DNA of 64,000 nt from Allodiplogaster sudhausi (Eukaryota; Nematoda; Chromadorea; Rhabditida; Diplogasteridae): NCBI GenBank assembly GCA_945643635.1, contig CALZFC010000298.1, positions 1-64,000 of the forward strand, read 5' to 3'. A model generated the notes under the pieces. It saw only the letters and a list, made by a program, of their open reading frames with translations, ran no database searches and was not told the DNA's origin. Made by a program: the position numbers and the translations under genes. Below, in pieces: positions 34,430-46,960 of the stretch (its first letter is position 1; each line of letters opens with the position of its first letter).

Positions 34430-34641
34430 ACGTAATGTGTTATCTACAGCTATGTCAAAAATATACTATTTCTGTAGATATGAAAATAAAACTTGATCCT
34501 TGGCTAGACATGGCCAAAACGTCTTCGCTCCTACCGCCACAAATGCTCGACATCGGTTTTTGCTGATATGTCAAGAATATATTATTTCGGCAGATTTGAA
34601 AATAAAACTTGTTCCATGACTCGACATGGACAAAAAGTTTT

Positions 34642-34714
34642 CGCTCCTGGGTGGGTTCGAACCACCGACCTTTCGGTTAACAGCCGAACGCGCTGCCGAT
34701 TGCGCCACAAGAGC
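34642..34714 (-). tRNA. tRNA-Asn(GTT) copy 122
   Basis: Consensus; T5. Confidence 0.95.
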
Positions 34715-34926
34715 ACGTAATGTGTTATCTACAGCTATGTCAAAAATATACTATTTCTGTAGATATGAAAATAAAACTTGATCCTTGGCTAGACATGGCC
34801 AAAACGTCTTCGCTCCTACCGCCACAAATGCTCGACATCGGTTTTTGCTGATATGTCAAGAATATATTATTTCGGCAGATTTGAAAACAAAACTTGTTCC
34901 TTGACTCGACATATATAAAATGAATT

Positions 34927-34999
34927 CGCTCCTGGGTGGGTTCGAACCACCGACCTTTCGGTTAACAGCCGAACGCGCTGCCGATTGCGCCACAAGAGC
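34927..34999 (-). tRNA. tRNA-Asn(GTT) copy 123
   Basis: Consensus; T4. Confidence 0.95.
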
Positions 35000-35211
35000 A
35001 CGTAATGTGTTATCTACAGCTATGTCAAAAATATACTATTTCTGTAGATATGAAAATAAAACTTGATCCTTGGCTAGACATGGCCAAAACGTCTTCGCTC
35101 CTACCGCCACAAATGCTCGACATCGGTTTTTGCTGATATGTCAAGAATATATTATTTCGGCAGATTTGAAAATAAAACTTGTTCCATGACTCTACATGGA
35201 CAAAAAGTTTT

Positions 35212-35284
35212 CGCTCCTGGGTGGGTTCGAACCACCGACCTTTCGGTTAACAGCCGAACGCGCTGCCGATTGCGCCACAAGAGC
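35212..35284 (-). tRNA. tRNA-Asn(GTT) copy 124
   Basis: Consensus; T5. Confidence 0.95.
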
Positions 35285-35496
35285 ACGTAATGTGTTATCT
35301 ACAGCTATGTCAAAAATATACTATTTCTGTAGATATGAAAATAAAACTTGATCCTTGGCTAGACATGGCCAAAACGTCTTCGCTCCTACCGCCACAAATG
35401 CTCGACATCGGTTTTTGCTGATATGTCAAGAATATATTATTTCGGCAGATTTGAAAATAAAACTTGTTCCATGACTCTACATGGACAAAAAGTTTT

Positions 35497-35569
35497 CGCT
35501 CCTGGGTGGGTTCGAACCACCGACCTTTCGGTTAACAGCCGAACGCGCTGCCGATTGCGCCACAAGAGC
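35497..35569 (-). tRNA. tRNA-Asn(GTT) copy 125
   Basis: Consensus; T5. Confidence 0.95.
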
Positions 35570-35780
35570 ACGTAATGTGTTATCTACAGCTATGTCAAAA
35601 ATATACTATTTCTGTAGATATGAAAATAAAACTTGATCCTTGGCTAGACATGGCCAAAACGTCTTCGCTCCTACCGCCACAAATGCTCGACATCGGTTTT
35701 TGCTGATATGTCAAGAATATATTATTTCGGCAGATTTGAAAATAAAACTTGTTCCATGACTCTACATGGACAAAAGTTTT

Positions 35781-35853
35781 CGCTCCTGGGTGGGTTCGAA
35801 CCACCGACCTTTCGGTTAACAGCCGAACGCGCTGCCGATTGCGCCACAAGAGC
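35781..35853 (-). tRNA. tRNA-Asn(GTT) copy 126
   Basis: Consensus; T4. Confidence 0.95.
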
Positions 35854-36065
35854 ACGTAATGTGTTATCTACAGCTATGTCAAAAATATACTATTTCTGTA
35901 GATATGAAAATAAAACTTGATCCTTGGCTAGACATGGCCAAAACGTCTTCGCTCCTACCGCCACAAATGCTCGACATCGGTTTTTGCTGATATGTCAAGA
36001 ATATATTATTTCGGCAGATTTGAAAACAAAACTTGTTCCATGACTCGACATGGACAAAAAGTTTT

Positions 36066-36138
36066 CGCTCCTGGGTGGGTTCGAACCACCGACCTTTCGG
36101 TTAACAGCCGAACGCGCTGCCGATTGCGCCACAAGAGC
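36066..36138 (-). tRNA. tRNA-Asn(GTT) copy 127
   Basis: Consensus; T5. Confidence 0.95.
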
Positions 36139-36350
36139 ACGTAATGTGTTATCTACAGCTATGTCAAAAATATACTATTTCTGTAGATATGAAAATAAAA
36201 CTTGATCCTTGGCTAGACATGGCCAAAACGTCTTCGCTCCTACCGCCACAAATGCTCGACATCGGTTTTTGCTGATATGTCAAGAATATATTATTTCGGC
36301 AGATTTGAAAATAAAACTTGTTCCATGACTCTACATGGACAAAAAGTTTT

Positions 36351-36423
36351 CGCTCCTGGGTGGGTTCGAACCACCGACCTTTCGGTTAACAGCCGAACGC
36401 GCTGCCGATTGCGCCACAAGAGC
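36351..36423 (-). tRNA. tRNA-Asn(GTT) copy 128
   Basis: Consensus; T5. Confidence 0.95.
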
Positions 36424-36635
36424 ACGTAATGTGTTATCTACAGCTATGTCAAAAATATACTATTTCTGTAGATATGAAAATAAAACTTGATCCTTGGCTA
36501 GACATGGCCAAAACGTCTTCGCTCCTACCGCCACAAATGCTCGACATCGGTTTTTGCTGATATGTCAAGAATATATTATTTCGGCAGATTTGAAAACAAA
36601 ACTTGTTCCATGACTCTACATGGACAAAAAGTTTT

Positions 36636-36708
36636 CGCTCCTGGGTGGGTTCGAACCACCGACCTTTCGGTTAACAGCCGAACGCGCTGCCGATTGCGCC
36701 ACAAGAGC
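36636..36708 (-). tRNA. tRNA-Asn(GTT) copy 129
   Basis: Consensus; T5. Confidence 0.95.
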
Positions 36709-36920
36709 ACGTAATGTGTTATCTACAGCTATGTCAAAAATATACTATTTCTGTAGATATGAAAATAAAACTTGATCCTTGGCTAGACATGGCCAAAACG
36801 TCTTCCCTCCTACCGCCACAAATGCTCGACATCGGTTTTTGCTGATATGTCAAGAATATATTATTTCGGCAGATTTGAAAATAAAACTTGTTCCATGACT
36901 CGACATGGATAAAAAGTTTT

Positions 36921-36993
36921 CGCTCCTGGGTGGGTTCGAACCACCGACCTTTCGGTTAACAGCCGAACGCGCTGCCGATTGCGCCACAAGAGC
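36921..36993 (-). tRNA. tRNA-Asn(GTT) copy 130
   Basis: Consensus; T5. Confidence 0.95.
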
Positions 36994-37205
36994 ACGTAAT
37001 GTGTTATCTACAGCTATGTCAAAAATATACTATTTCTGTAGATATGAAAATAAAACTTGATCCTTGGCTAGACATGGCCAAAACGTCTTCGCTCCTACCG
37101 CCACAAATGCTCGACATCGGTTTTTGCTGATATGTCAAGAATATATTATTTCGGCAGATTTGAAAACAAAACTTGTTCCATGACTCGACATGGATAAAAA
37201 GTTTT

Positions 37206-37278
37206 CGCTCCTGGGTGGGTTCGAACCACCGACCTTTCGGTTAACAGCCGAACGCGCTGCCGATTGCGCCACAAGAGC
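37206..37278 (-). tRNA. tRNA-Asn(GTT) copy 131
   Basis: Consensus; T5. Confidence 0.95.
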
Positions 37279-37490
37279 ACGTAATGTGTTATCTACAGCT
37301 ATGTCAAAAATATACTATTTCTGTAGATATGAAAATAAAACTTGATCCTTGGCTAGACATGGCCAAAACGTCTTCGCTCCTACCGCCACAAATGCTCGAC
37401 ATCGGTTTTTGCTGATATGTCAAGAATATATTATTTCGGCAGATTTGAAAATAAAACTTGTTCCATGACTCGACATATATAAAAAGTTTT

Positions 37491-37563
37491 CGCTCCTGGG
37501 TGGGTTCGAACCACCGACCTTTCGGTTAACAGCCGAACGCGCTGCCGATTGCGCCACAAGAGC
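37491..37563 (-). tRNA. tRNA-Asn(GTT) copy 132
   Basis: Consensus; T5. Confidence 0.95.
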
Positions 37564-37775
37564 ACGTAATGTGTTATCTACAGCTATGTCAAAAATATAC
37601 TATTTCTGTAGATATGAAAATAAAACTTGATCCTTGGCTAGACATGGCCAAAACGTCTTCGCTCCTACCGCCACAAATGCTCGACATCGGTTTTTGCTGA
37701 TATGTCAAGAATATATTATTTCGGCAGATTTGAAAACAAAACTTGTTCCATGACTCGACATATATAAAAAGTTTT

Positions 37776-37848
37776 CGCTCCTGGGTGGGTTCGAACCACC
37801 GACCTTTCGGTTAACAGCCGAACGCGCTGCCGATTGCGCCACAAGAGC
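37776..37848 (-). tRNA. tRNA-Asn(GTT) copy 133
   Basis: Consensus; T5. Confidence 0.95.
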
Positions 37849-38060
37849 ACGTAATGTGTTATCTACAGCTATGTCAAAAATATACTATTTCTGTAGATAT
37901 GAAAATAAAACTTGATCCTTGGCTAGACATGGCCAAAACGTCTTCGCTCCTACCGCCACAAATGCTCGACATCGGTTTTTGCTGATATGTCAAGAATATA
38001 TTATTTCGGCAGATTTGAAAACAAAACTTGTTCCATGACTCTACATGGACAAAAAGTTTT

Positions 38061-38133
38061 CGCTCCTGGGTGGGTTCGAACCACCGACCTTTCGGTTAAC
38101 AGCCGAACGCGCTGCCGATTGCGCCACAAGAGC
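38061..38133 (-). tRNA. tRNA-Asn(GTT) copy 134
   Basis: Consensus; T5. Confidence 0.95.
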
Positions 38134-38343
38134 ACGTAATGTGTTATCTACAGCTATGTCAAAAATATACTATTTCTGTAGATATGAAAATAAAACTTGA
38201 TCCTTGGCTAGACATGGCCAAAACGTCTTCCCTCCTACCGCCACAAATGCTCGACATCGGTTTTTGCTGATATGTCAAGAATATATTATTTCGGCAGATT
38301 TGAAAACAAAACTTGTTCCTTGACTCGACATATATAAAATTTT

Positions 38344-38416
38344 CGCTCCTGGGTGGGTTCGAACCACCGACCTTTCGGTTAACAGCCGAACGCGCTGCCG
38401 ATTGCGCCACAAGAGC
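38344..38416 (-). tRNA. tRNA-Asn(GTT) copy 135
   Basis: Consensus; T4. Confidence 0.95.
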
Positions 38417-38628
38417 ACGTAATGTGTTATCTACAGCTATGTCAAAAATATACTATTTCTGTAGATATGAAAATAAAACTTGATCCTTGGCTAGACATGG
38501 CCAAAACGTCTTCGCTCCTACCGCCACAAATGCTCGACATCGGTTTTTGCTGATATGTCAAGAATATATTATTTCGGCAGATTTGAAAATAAAACTTGTT
38601 CCATGACTCTACATGGACAAAAAGTTTT

Positions 38629-38701
38629 CGCTCCTGGGTGGGTTCGAACCACCGACCTTTCGGTTAACAGCCGAACGCGCTGCCGATTGCGCCACAAGAG
38701 C
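38629..38701 (-). tRNA. tRNA-Asn(GTT) copy 136
   Basis: Consensus; T5. Confidence 0.95.
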
Positions 38702-38912
38702 ACGTAATGTGTTATCTACAGCTATGTCAAAAATATACTATTTCTGTAGATATGAAAATAAAACTTGATCCTTGGCTAGACATGGCCAAAACGTCTTCGC
38801 TCCTACCGCCACAAATGCTCGACATCGGTTTTTGCTGATATGTCAAGAATATATTATTTCGGCAGATTTGAAAATAAAACTTGTTCCATGACTCGACATA
38901 TATAAAAGTTTT

Positions 38913-38985
38913 CGCTCCTGGGTGGGTTCGAACCACCGACCTTTCGGTTAACAGCCGAACGCGCTGCCGATTGCGCCACAAGAGC
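38913..38985 (-). tRNA. tRNA-Asn(GTT) copy 137
   Basis: Consensus; T4. Confidence 0.95.
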
Positions 38986-39197
38986 ACGTAATGTGTTATC
39001 TACAGCTATGTCAAAAATATACTATTTCTGTAGATATGAAAATAAAACTTGATCCTTGGCTAGACATGGCCAAAACGTCTTCGCTCCTACCGCCACAAAT
39101 GCTCGACATCGGTTTTTGCTGATATGTCAAGAATATATTATTTCGGCAGATTTGAAAACAAAACTTGTTCCATGACTCGACATGGACAAAAAGTTTT

Positions 39198-39270
39198 CGC
39201 TCCTGGGTGGGTTCGAACCACCGACCTTTCGGTTAACAGCCGAACGCGCTGCCGATTGCGCCACAAGAGC
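39198..39270 (-). tRNA. tRNA-Asn(GTT) copy 138
   Basis: Consensus; T5. Confidence 0.95.
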
Positions 39271-39482
39271 ACGTAATGTGTTATCTACAGCTATGTCAAA
39301 AATATACTATTTCTGTAGATATGAAAATAAAACTTGATCCTTGGCTAGACATGGCCAAAACGTCTTCGCTCCTACCGCCACAAATGCTCGACATCGGTTT
39401 TTGCTGATATGTCAAGAATATATTATTTCGGCAGATTTGAAAATAAAACTTGTTCCATGACTCTACATGGACAAAAAGTTTT

Positions 39483-39555
39483 CGCTCCTGGGTGGGTTCG
39501 AACCACCGACCTTTCGGTTAACAGCCGAACGCGCTGCCGATTGCGCCACAAGAGC
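39483..39555 (-). tRNA. tRNA-Asn(GTT) copy 139
   Basis: Consensus; T5. Confidence 0.95.
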
Positions 39556-39767
39556 ACGTAATGTGTTATCTACAGCTGTGTCAAAAATATACTATTTCTG
39601 TAGATATGAAAATAAAACTTGATCCTTGGCTAGACATGGCCAAAACGTCTTCCCTCCTACCGCCACAAATGCTCGACATCGGTTTTTGCTGATATGTCAA
39701 GAATATATTATTTCGGCAGATTTGAAAACAAAACTTGTTCCATGACTCGACATATATAAAATGTTTT

Positions 39768-39840
39768 CGCTCCTGGGTGGGTTCGAACCACCGACCTTTC
39801 GGTTAACAGCCGAACGCGCTGCCGATTGCGCCACAAGAGC
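39768..39840 (-). tRNA. tRNA-Asn(GTT) copy 140
   Basis: Consensus; T4. Confidence 0.95.
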
Positions 39841-40051
39841 ACGTAATGTGTTATCTACAGCTATGTCAAAAATATACTATTTCTGTAGATATGAAAATAA
39901 AACTTGATCCTTGGCTAGACATGGCCAAAACGTCTTCGCTCCTACCGCCACAAATGCTCGACATCGGTTTTTGCTGATATGTCAAGAATATATTATTTCG
40001 GCAGATTTGAAAACAAAACTTGTTCCATGACTCTACATGGACAAAAGTTTT

Positions 40052-40124
40052 CGCTCCTGGGTGGGTTCGAACCACCGACCTTTCGGTTAACAGCCGAACG
40101 CGCTGCCGATTGCGCCACAAGAGC
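40052..40124 (-). tRNA. tRNA-Asn(GTT) copy 141
   Basis: Consensus; T4. Confidence 0.95.
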
Positions 40125-40335
40125 ACGTAATGTGTTATCTACAGCTGTGTCAAAAATATACTATTTCTGTAGATATGAAAATAAAACTTGATCCTTGGCT
40201 AGACATGGCCAAAACGTCTTCGCTCCTACCGCCACAAATGCTCGACATCGGTTTTTGCTGATATGTCAAGAATATATTATTTCGGCAGATTTGAAAACAA
40301 AACTTGTTCCTTGACTCGACATATATAAAAGTTTT

Positions 40336-40408
40336 CGCTCCTGGGTGGGTTCGAACCACCGACCTTTCGGTTAACAGCCGAACGCGCTGCCGATTGCGCC
40401 ACAAGAGC
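40336..40408 (-). tRNA. tRNA-Asn(GTT) copy 142
   Basis: Consensus; T4. Confidence 0.95.
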
Positions 40409-40620
40409 ACGTAATGTGTTATCTACAGCTATGTCAAAAATATACTATTTCTGTAGATATGAAAATAAAACTTGATCCTTGGCTAGACATGGCCAAAACG
40501 TCTTCGCTCCTACCGCCACAAATGCTCGACATCGGTTTTTGCTGATATGTCAAGAATATATTATTTCGGCAGATTTGAAAATAAAACTTGTTCCATGACT
40601 CGACATATATAAAAAGTTTT

Positions 40621-40693
40621 CGCTCCTGGGTGGGTTCGAACCACCGACCTTTCGGTTAACAGCCGAACGCGCTGCCGATTGCGCCACAAGAGC
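40621..40693 (-). tRNA. tRNA-Asn(GTT) copy 143
   Basis: Consensus; T5. Confidence 0.95.
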
Positions 40694-40904
40694 ACGTAAT
40701 GTGTTATCTACAGCTATGTCAAAAATATACTATTTCTGTAGATATGAAAATAAAACTTGATCCTTGGCTAGACATGGCCAAAACGTCTTCCTCCTACCGC
40801 CACAAATGCTCGACATCGGTTTTTGCTGATATGTCAAGAATATATTATTTCGGCAGATTTGAAAACAAAACTTGTTCCATGACTCGACATATATAAAATG
40901 TTTT

Positions 40905-40977
40905 CGCTCCTGGGTGGGTTCGAACCACCGACCTTTCGGTTAACAGCCGAACGCGCTGCCGATTGCGCCACAAGAGC
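40905..40977 (-). tRNA. tRNA-Asn(GTT) copy 144
   Basis: Consensus; T4. Confidence 0.95.
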
Positions 40978-41189
40978 ACGTAATGTGTTATCTACAGCTA
41001 TGTCAAAAATATACTATTTCTGTAGATATGAAAATAAAACTTGATCCTTGGCTAGACATGGCCAAAACGTCTTCGCTCCTACCGCCACAAATGCTCGACA
41101 TCGGTTTTTGCTGATATGTCAAGAATATATTATTTCGGCAGATTTGAAAACAAAACTTGTTCCATGACTCTACATGGACAAAAAGTTTT

Positions 41190-41262
41190 CGCTCCTGGGT
41201 GGGTTCGAACCACCGACCTTTCGGTTAACAGCCGAACGCGCTGCCGATTGCGCCACAAGAGC
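41190..41262 (-). tRNA. tRNA-Asn(GTT) copy 145
   Basis: Consensus; T5. Confidence 0.95.
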
Positions 41263-41474
41263 ACGTAATGTGTTATCTACAGCTGTGTCAAAAATATACT
41301 ATTTCTGTAGATATGAAAATAAAACTTGATCCTTGGCTAGACATGGCCAAAACGTCTTCGCTCCTACCGCCACAAATGCTCGACATCGGTTTTTGCTGAT
41401 ATGTCAAGAATATATTATTTCGGCAGATTTGAAAACAAAACTTGATCCTTGACTCGACATATATAAAATGAATA

Positions 41475-41547
41475 CGCTCCTGGGTGGGTTCGAACCACCG
41501 ACCTTTCGGTTAACAGCCGAACGCGCTGCCGATTGCGCCACAAGAGC
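41475..41547 (-). tRNA. tRNA-Asn(GTT) copy 146
   Basis: Consensus; T4. Confidence 0.95.
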
Positions 41548-41759
41548 ACGTAATGTGTTATCTACAGCTATGTCAAAAATATACTATTTCTGTAGATATG
41601 AAAATAAAACTTGATCCTTGGCTAGACATGGCCAAAACGTCTTCGCTCCTACCGCCACAAATGCTCGACATCGGTTTTTGCTGATATGTCAAGAATATAT
41701 TATTTCGGCAGATTTGAAAATAAAACTTGTTCCATGACTCTACATGGACAAAAAGTTTT

Positions 41760-41832
41760 CGCTCCTGGGTGGGTTCGAACCACCGACCTTTCGGTTAACA
41801 GCCGAACGCGCTGCCGATTGCGCCACAAGAGC
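41760..41832 (-). tRNA. tRNA-Asn(GTT) copy 147
   Basis: Consensus; T5. Confidence 0.95.
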
Positions 41833-42044
41833 ACGTAATGTGTTATCTACAGCTATGTCAAAAATATACTATTTCTGTAGATATGAAAATAAAACTTGAT
41901 CCTTGGCTAGACATGGCCAAAACGTCTTCGCTCCTACCGCCACAAATGCTCGACATCGGTTTTTGCTGATATGTCAAGAATATATTATTTCGGCAGATTT
42001 GAAAACAAAACTTGTTCCATGACTCTACATGGACAAAAAGTTTT

Positions 42045-42117
42045 CGCTCCTGGGTGGGTTCGAACCACCGACCTTTCGGTTAACAGCCGAACGCGCTGCC
42101 GATTGCGCCACAAGAGC
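42045..42117 (-). tRNA. tRNA-Asn(GTT) copy 148
   Basis: Consensus; T5. Confidence 0.95.
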
Positions 42118-42328
42118 ACGTAATGTGTTATCTACAGCTATGTCAAAAATATACTATTTCTGTAGATATGAAAATAAAACTTGATCCTTGGCTAGACATG
42201 GCCAAAACGTCTTCGCTCCTACCGCCACAAATGCTCGACATCGGTTTTTGCTGATATGTCAAGAATATATTATTTCGGCAGATTTGAAAATAAAACTTGT
42301 TCCATGACTCTACATGGACAAAAGTTTT

Positions 42329-42401
42329 CGCTCCTGGGTGGGTTCGAACCACCGACCTTTCGGTTAACAGCCGAACGCGCTGCCGATTGCGCCACAAGAG
42401 C
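42329..42401 (-). tRNA. tRNA-Asn(GTT) copy 149
   Basis: Consensus; T4. Confidence 0.95.
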
Positions 42402-42613
42402 ACGTAATGTGTTATCTACAGCTATGTCAAAAATATACTATTTCTGTAGATATGAAAATAAAACTTGATCCTTGGCTAGACATGGCCAAAACGTCTTCCC
42501 TCCTACCGCCACAAATGCTCGACATCGGTTTTTGCTGATATGTCAAGAATATATTATTTCGGCAGATTTGAAAACAAAACTTGTTCCTTGACTCGACATA
42601 TATAAAATGAATT

Positions 42614-42686
42614 CGCTCCTGGGTGGGTTCGAACCACCGACCTTTCGGTTAACAGCCGAACGCGCTGCCGATTGCGCCACAAGAGC
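42614..42686 (-). tRNA. tRNA-Asn(GTT) copy 150
   Basis: Consensus; T4. Confidence 0.95.
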
Positions 42687-42898
42687 ACGTAATGTGTTAT
42701 CTACAGCTATGTCAAAAATATACTATTTCTGTAGATATGAAAATAAAACTTGATCCTTGGCTAGACATGGCCAAAACGTCTTCGCTCCTACCGCCACAAA
42801 TGCTCGACATCGGTTTTTGCTGATATGTCAAGAATATATTATTTCGGCAGATTTGAAAATAAAACTTGTTCCATGACTCGACATATATAAAAAGTTTT

Positions 42899-42971
42899 CG
42901 CTCCTGGGTGGGTTCGAACCACCGACCTTTCGGTTAACAGCCGAACGCGCTGCCGATTGCGCCACAAGAGC
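42899..42971 (-). tRNA. tRNA-Asn(GTT) copy 151
   Basis: Consensus; T5. Confidence 0.95.
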
Positions 42972-43183
42972 ACGTAATGTGTTATCTACAGCTATGTCAA
43001 AAATATACTATTTCTGTAGATATGAAAATAAAACTTGATCCTTGGCTAGACATGGCCAAAACGTCTTCCCTCCTACCGCCACAAATGCTCGACATCGGTT
43101 TTTGCTGATATGTCAAGAATATATTATTTCGGCAGATTTGAAAATAAAACTTGTTCCATGACTCGACATGGATAAAAAGTTTT

Positions 43184-43256
43184 CGCTCCTGGGTGGGTTC
43201 GAACCACCGACCTTTCGGTTAACAGCCGAACGCGCTGCCGATTGCGCCACAAGAGC
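43184..43256 (-). tRNA. tRNA-Asn(GTT) copy 152
   Basis: Consensus; T5. Confidence 0.95.
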
Positions 43257-43468
43257 ACGTAATGTGTTATCTACAGCTATGTCAAAAATATACTATTTCT
43301 GTAGATATGAAAATAAAACTTGATCCTTGGCTAGACATGGCCAAAACGTCTTCCCTCCTACCGCCACAAATGCTCGACATCGGTTTTTGCTGATATGTCA
43401 AGAATATATTATTTCGGCAGATTTGAAAACAAAACTTGTTCCATGACTCGACATGGACAAAAAGTTTT

Positions 43469-43541
43469 CGCTCCTGGGTGGGTTCGAACCACCGACCTTT
43501 CGGTTAACAGCCGAACGCGCTGCCGATTGCGCCACAAGAGC
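43469..43541 (-). tRNA. tRNA-Asn(GTT) copy 153
   Basis: Consensus; T5. Confidence 0.95.
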
Positions 43542-43753
43542 ACGTAATGTGTTATCTACAGCTATGTCAAAAATATACTATTTCTGTAGATATGAAAATA
43601 AAACTTGATCCTTGGCTAGACATGGCCAAAACGTCTTCGCTCCTACCGCCACAAATGCTCGACATCGGTTTTTGCTGATATGTCAAGAATATATTATTTC
43701 GGCAGATTTGAAAATAAAACTTGTTCCATGACTCGACATATATAAAAAGTTTT

Positions 43754-43826
43754 CGCTCCTGGGTGGGTTCGAACCACCGACCTTTCGGTTAACAGCCGAA
43801 CGCGCTGCCGATTGCGCCACAAGAGC
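43754..43826 (-). tRNA. tRNA-Asn(GTT) copy 154
   Basis: Consensus; T5. Confidence 0.95.
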
Positions 43827-44038
43827 ACGTAATGTGTTATCTACAGCTATGTCAAAAATATACTATTTCTGTAGATATGAAAATAAAACTTGATCCTTGG
43901 CTAGACATGGCCAAAACGTCTTCCCTCCTACCGCCACAAATGCTCGACATCGGTTTTTGCTGATATGTCAAGAATATATTATTTCGGCAGATTTGAAAAC
44001 AAAACTTGATCCTTGACTCGACATATATAAAATGAATA

Positions 44039-44111
44039 CGCTCCTGGGTGGGTTCGAACCACCGACCTTTCGGTTAACAGCCGAACGCGCTGCCGATTGC
44101 GCCACAAGAGC
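44039..44111 (-). tRNA. tRNA-Asn(GTT) copy 155
   Basis: Consensus; T4. Start of the region where two unit types tend to alternate. Confidence 0.95.
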
Positions 44112-44323
44112 ACGTAATGTGTTATCTACAGCTATGTCAAAAATATACTATTTCTGTAGATATGAAAATAAAACTTGATCCTTGGCTAGACATGGCCAAA
44201 ACGTCTTCGCTCCTACCGCCACAAATGCTCGACATCGGTTTTTGCTGATATGTCAAGAATATATTATTTCGGCAGATTTGAAAACAAAACTTGTTCCATG
44301 ACTCTACATGGACAAAAAGTTTT

Positions 44324-44396
44324 CGCTCCTGGGTGGGTTCGAACCACCGACCTTTCGGTTAACAGCCGAACGCGCTGCCGATTGCGCCACAAGAGC
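44324..44396 (-). tRNA. tRNA-Asn(GTT) copy 156
   Basis: Consensus; T5. Confidence 0.95.
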
Positions 44397-44608
44397 ACGT
44401 AATGTGTTATCTACAGCTATGTCAAAAATATACTATTTCTGTAGATATGAAAATAAAACTTGATCCTTGGCTAGACATGGCCAAAACGTCTTCCCTCCTA
44501 CCGCCACAAATGCTCGACATCGGTTTTTGCTGATATGTCAAGAATATATTATTTCGGCAGATTTGAAAACAAAACTTGATCCTTGACTCGACATATATAA
44601 AATGAATA

Positions 44609-44681
44609 CGCTCCTGGGTGGGTTCGAACCACCGACCTTTCGGTTAACAGCCGAACGCGCTGCCGATTGCGCCACAAGAGC
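44609..44681 (-). tRNA. tRNA-Asn(GTT) copy 157
   Basis: Consensus; T4. Confidence 0.95.
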
Positions 44682-44893
44682 ACGTAATGTGTTATCTACA
44701 GCTATGTCAAAAATATACTATTTCTGTAGATATGAAAATAAAACTTGATCCTTGGCTAGACATGGCCAAAACGTCTTCGCTCCTACCGCCACAAATGCTC
44801 GACATCGGTTTTTGCTGATATGTCAAGAATATATTATTTCGGCAGATTTGAAAACAAAACTTGTTCCATGACTCTACATGGACAAAAAGTTTT

Positions 44894-44966
44894 CGCTCCT
44901 GGGTGGGTTCGAACCACCGACCTTTCGGTTAACAGCCGAACGCGCTGCCGATTGCGCCACAAGAGC
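44894..44966 (-). tRNA. tRNA-Asn(GTT) copy 158
   Basis: Consensus; T5. Confidence 0.95.
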
Positions 44967-45178
44967 ACGTAATGTGTTATCTACAGCTATGTCAAAAATA
45001 TACTATTTCTGTAGATATGAAAATAAAACTTGATCCTTGGCTAGACATGGCCAAAACGTCTTCGCTCCTACCGCCACAAATGCTCGACATCGGTTTTTGC
45101 TGATATGTCAAGAATATATTATTTCGGCAGATTTGAAAATAAAACTTGTTCCATGACTCGACATATATAAAAAGTTTT

Positions 45179-45251
45179 CGCTCCTGGGTGGGTTCGAACC
45201 ACCGACCTTTCGGTTAACAGCCGAACGCGCTGCCGATTGCGCCACAAGAGC
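45179..45251 (-). tRNA. tRNA-Asn(GTT) copy 159
   Basis: Consensus; T5. Confidence 0.95.
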
Positions 45252-45462
45252 ACGTAATGTGTTATCTACAGCTATGTCAAAAATATACTATTTCTGTAGA
45301 TATGAAAATAAAACTTGATCCTTGGCTAGACATGGCCAAAACGTCTTCCTCCTACCGCCACAAATGCTCGACATCGGTTTTTGCTGATATGTCAAGAATA
45401 TATTATTTCGGCAGATTTGAAAACAAAACTTGATCCTTGACTCGACATATATAAAATGAATA

Positions 45463-45535
45463 CGCTCCTGGGTGGGTTCGAACCACCGACCTTTCGGTTA
45501 ACAGCCGAACGCGCTGCCGATTGCGCCACAAGAGC
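45463..45535 (-). tRNA. tRNA-Asn(GTT) copy 160
   Basis: Consensus; T4. Confidence 0.95.
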
Positions 45536-45747
45536 ACGTAATGTGTTATCTACAGCTATGTCAAAAATATACTATTTCTGTAGATATGAAAATAAAACTT
45601 GATCCTTGGCTAGACATGGCCAAAACGTCTTCGCTCCTACCGCCACAAATGCTCGACATCGGTTTTTGCTGATATGTCAAGAATATATTATTTCGGCAGA
45701 TTTGAAAACAAAACTTGTTCCATGACTCTACATGGACAAAAAGTTTT

Positions 45748-45820
45748 CGCTCCTGGGTGGGTTCGAACCACCGACCTTTCGGTTAACAGCCGAACGCGCT
45801 GCCGATTGCGCCACAAGAGC
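45748..45820 (-). tRNA. tRNA-Asn(GTT) copy 161
   Basis: Consensus; T5. Confidence 0.95.
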
Positions 45821-46032
45821 ACGTAATGTGTTATCTACAGCTGTGTCAAAAATATACTATTTCTGTAGATATGAAAATAAAACTTGATCCTTGGCTAGAC
45901 ATGGCCAAAACGTCTTCCCTCCTACCGCCACAAATGCTCGACATCGGTTTTTGCTGATATGTCAAGAATATATTATTTCGGCAGATTTGAAAACAAAACT
46001 TGATCCTTGACTCGACATATATAAAAAGTTTT

Positions 46033-46105
46033 CGCTCCTGGGTGGGTTCGAACCACCGACCTTTCGGTTAACAGCCGAACGCGCTGCCGATTGCGCCACA
46101 AGAGC
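46033..46105 (-). tRNA. tRNA-Asn(GTT) copy 162
   Basis: Consensus; T5. Confidence 0.95.
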
Positions 46106-46317
46106 ACGTAATGTGTTATCTACAGCTATGTCAAAAATATACTATTTCTGTAGATATGAAAATAAAACTTGATCCTTGGCTAGACATGGCCAAAACGTCT
46201 TCCCTCCTACCGCCACAAATGCTCGACATCGGTTTTTGCTGATATGTCAAGAATATATTATTTCGGCAGATTTGAAAACAAAACTTGATCCTTGACTCGA
46301 CATATATAAAATGAATA

Positions 46318-46390
46318 CGCTCCTGGGTGGGTTCGAACCACCGACCTTTCGGTTAACAGCCGAACGCGCTGCCGATTGCGCCACAAGAGC
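46318..46390 (-). tRNA. tRNA-Asn(GTT) copy 163
   Basis: Consensus; T4. Confidence 0.95.
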
Positions 46391-46602
46391 ACGTAATGTG
46401 TTATCTACAGCTATGTCAAAAATATACTATTTCTGTAGATATGAAAATAAAACTTGATCCTTGGCTAGACATGGCCAAAACGTCTTCGCTCCTACCGCCA
46501 CAAATGCTCGACATCGGTTTTTGCTGATATGTCAAGAATATATTATTTCGGCAGATTTGAAAACAAAACTTGTTCCATGACTCTACATGGACAAAAAGTT
46601 TT

Positions 46603-46675
46603 CGCTCCTGGGTGGGTTCGAACCACCGACCTTTCGGTTAACAGCCGAACGCGCTGCCGATTGCGCCACAAGAGC
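46603..46675 (-). tRNA. tRNA-Asn(GTT) copy 164
   Basis: Consensus; T5. Confidence 0.95.
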
Positions 46676-46887
46676 ACGTAATGTGTTATCTACAGCTGTG
46701 TCAAAAATATACTATTTCTGTAGATATGAAAATAAAACTTGATCCTTGGCTAGACATGGCCAAAACGTCTTCCCTCCTACCGCCACAAATGCTCGACATC
46801 GGTTTTTGCTGATATGTCAAGAATATATTATTTCGGCAGATTTGAAAACAAAACTTGATCCTTGACTCGACATGGACAAAAAGTTTT

Positions 46888-46960
46888 CGCTCCTGGGTGG
46901 GTTCGAACCACCGACCTTTCGGTTAACAGCCGAACGCGCTGCCGATTGCGCCACAAGAGC
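46888..46960 (-). tRNA. tRNA-Asn(GTT) copy 165
   Basis: Consensus; T5. Hybrid trailer shared with copy 173, eight units away. Confidence 0.95.
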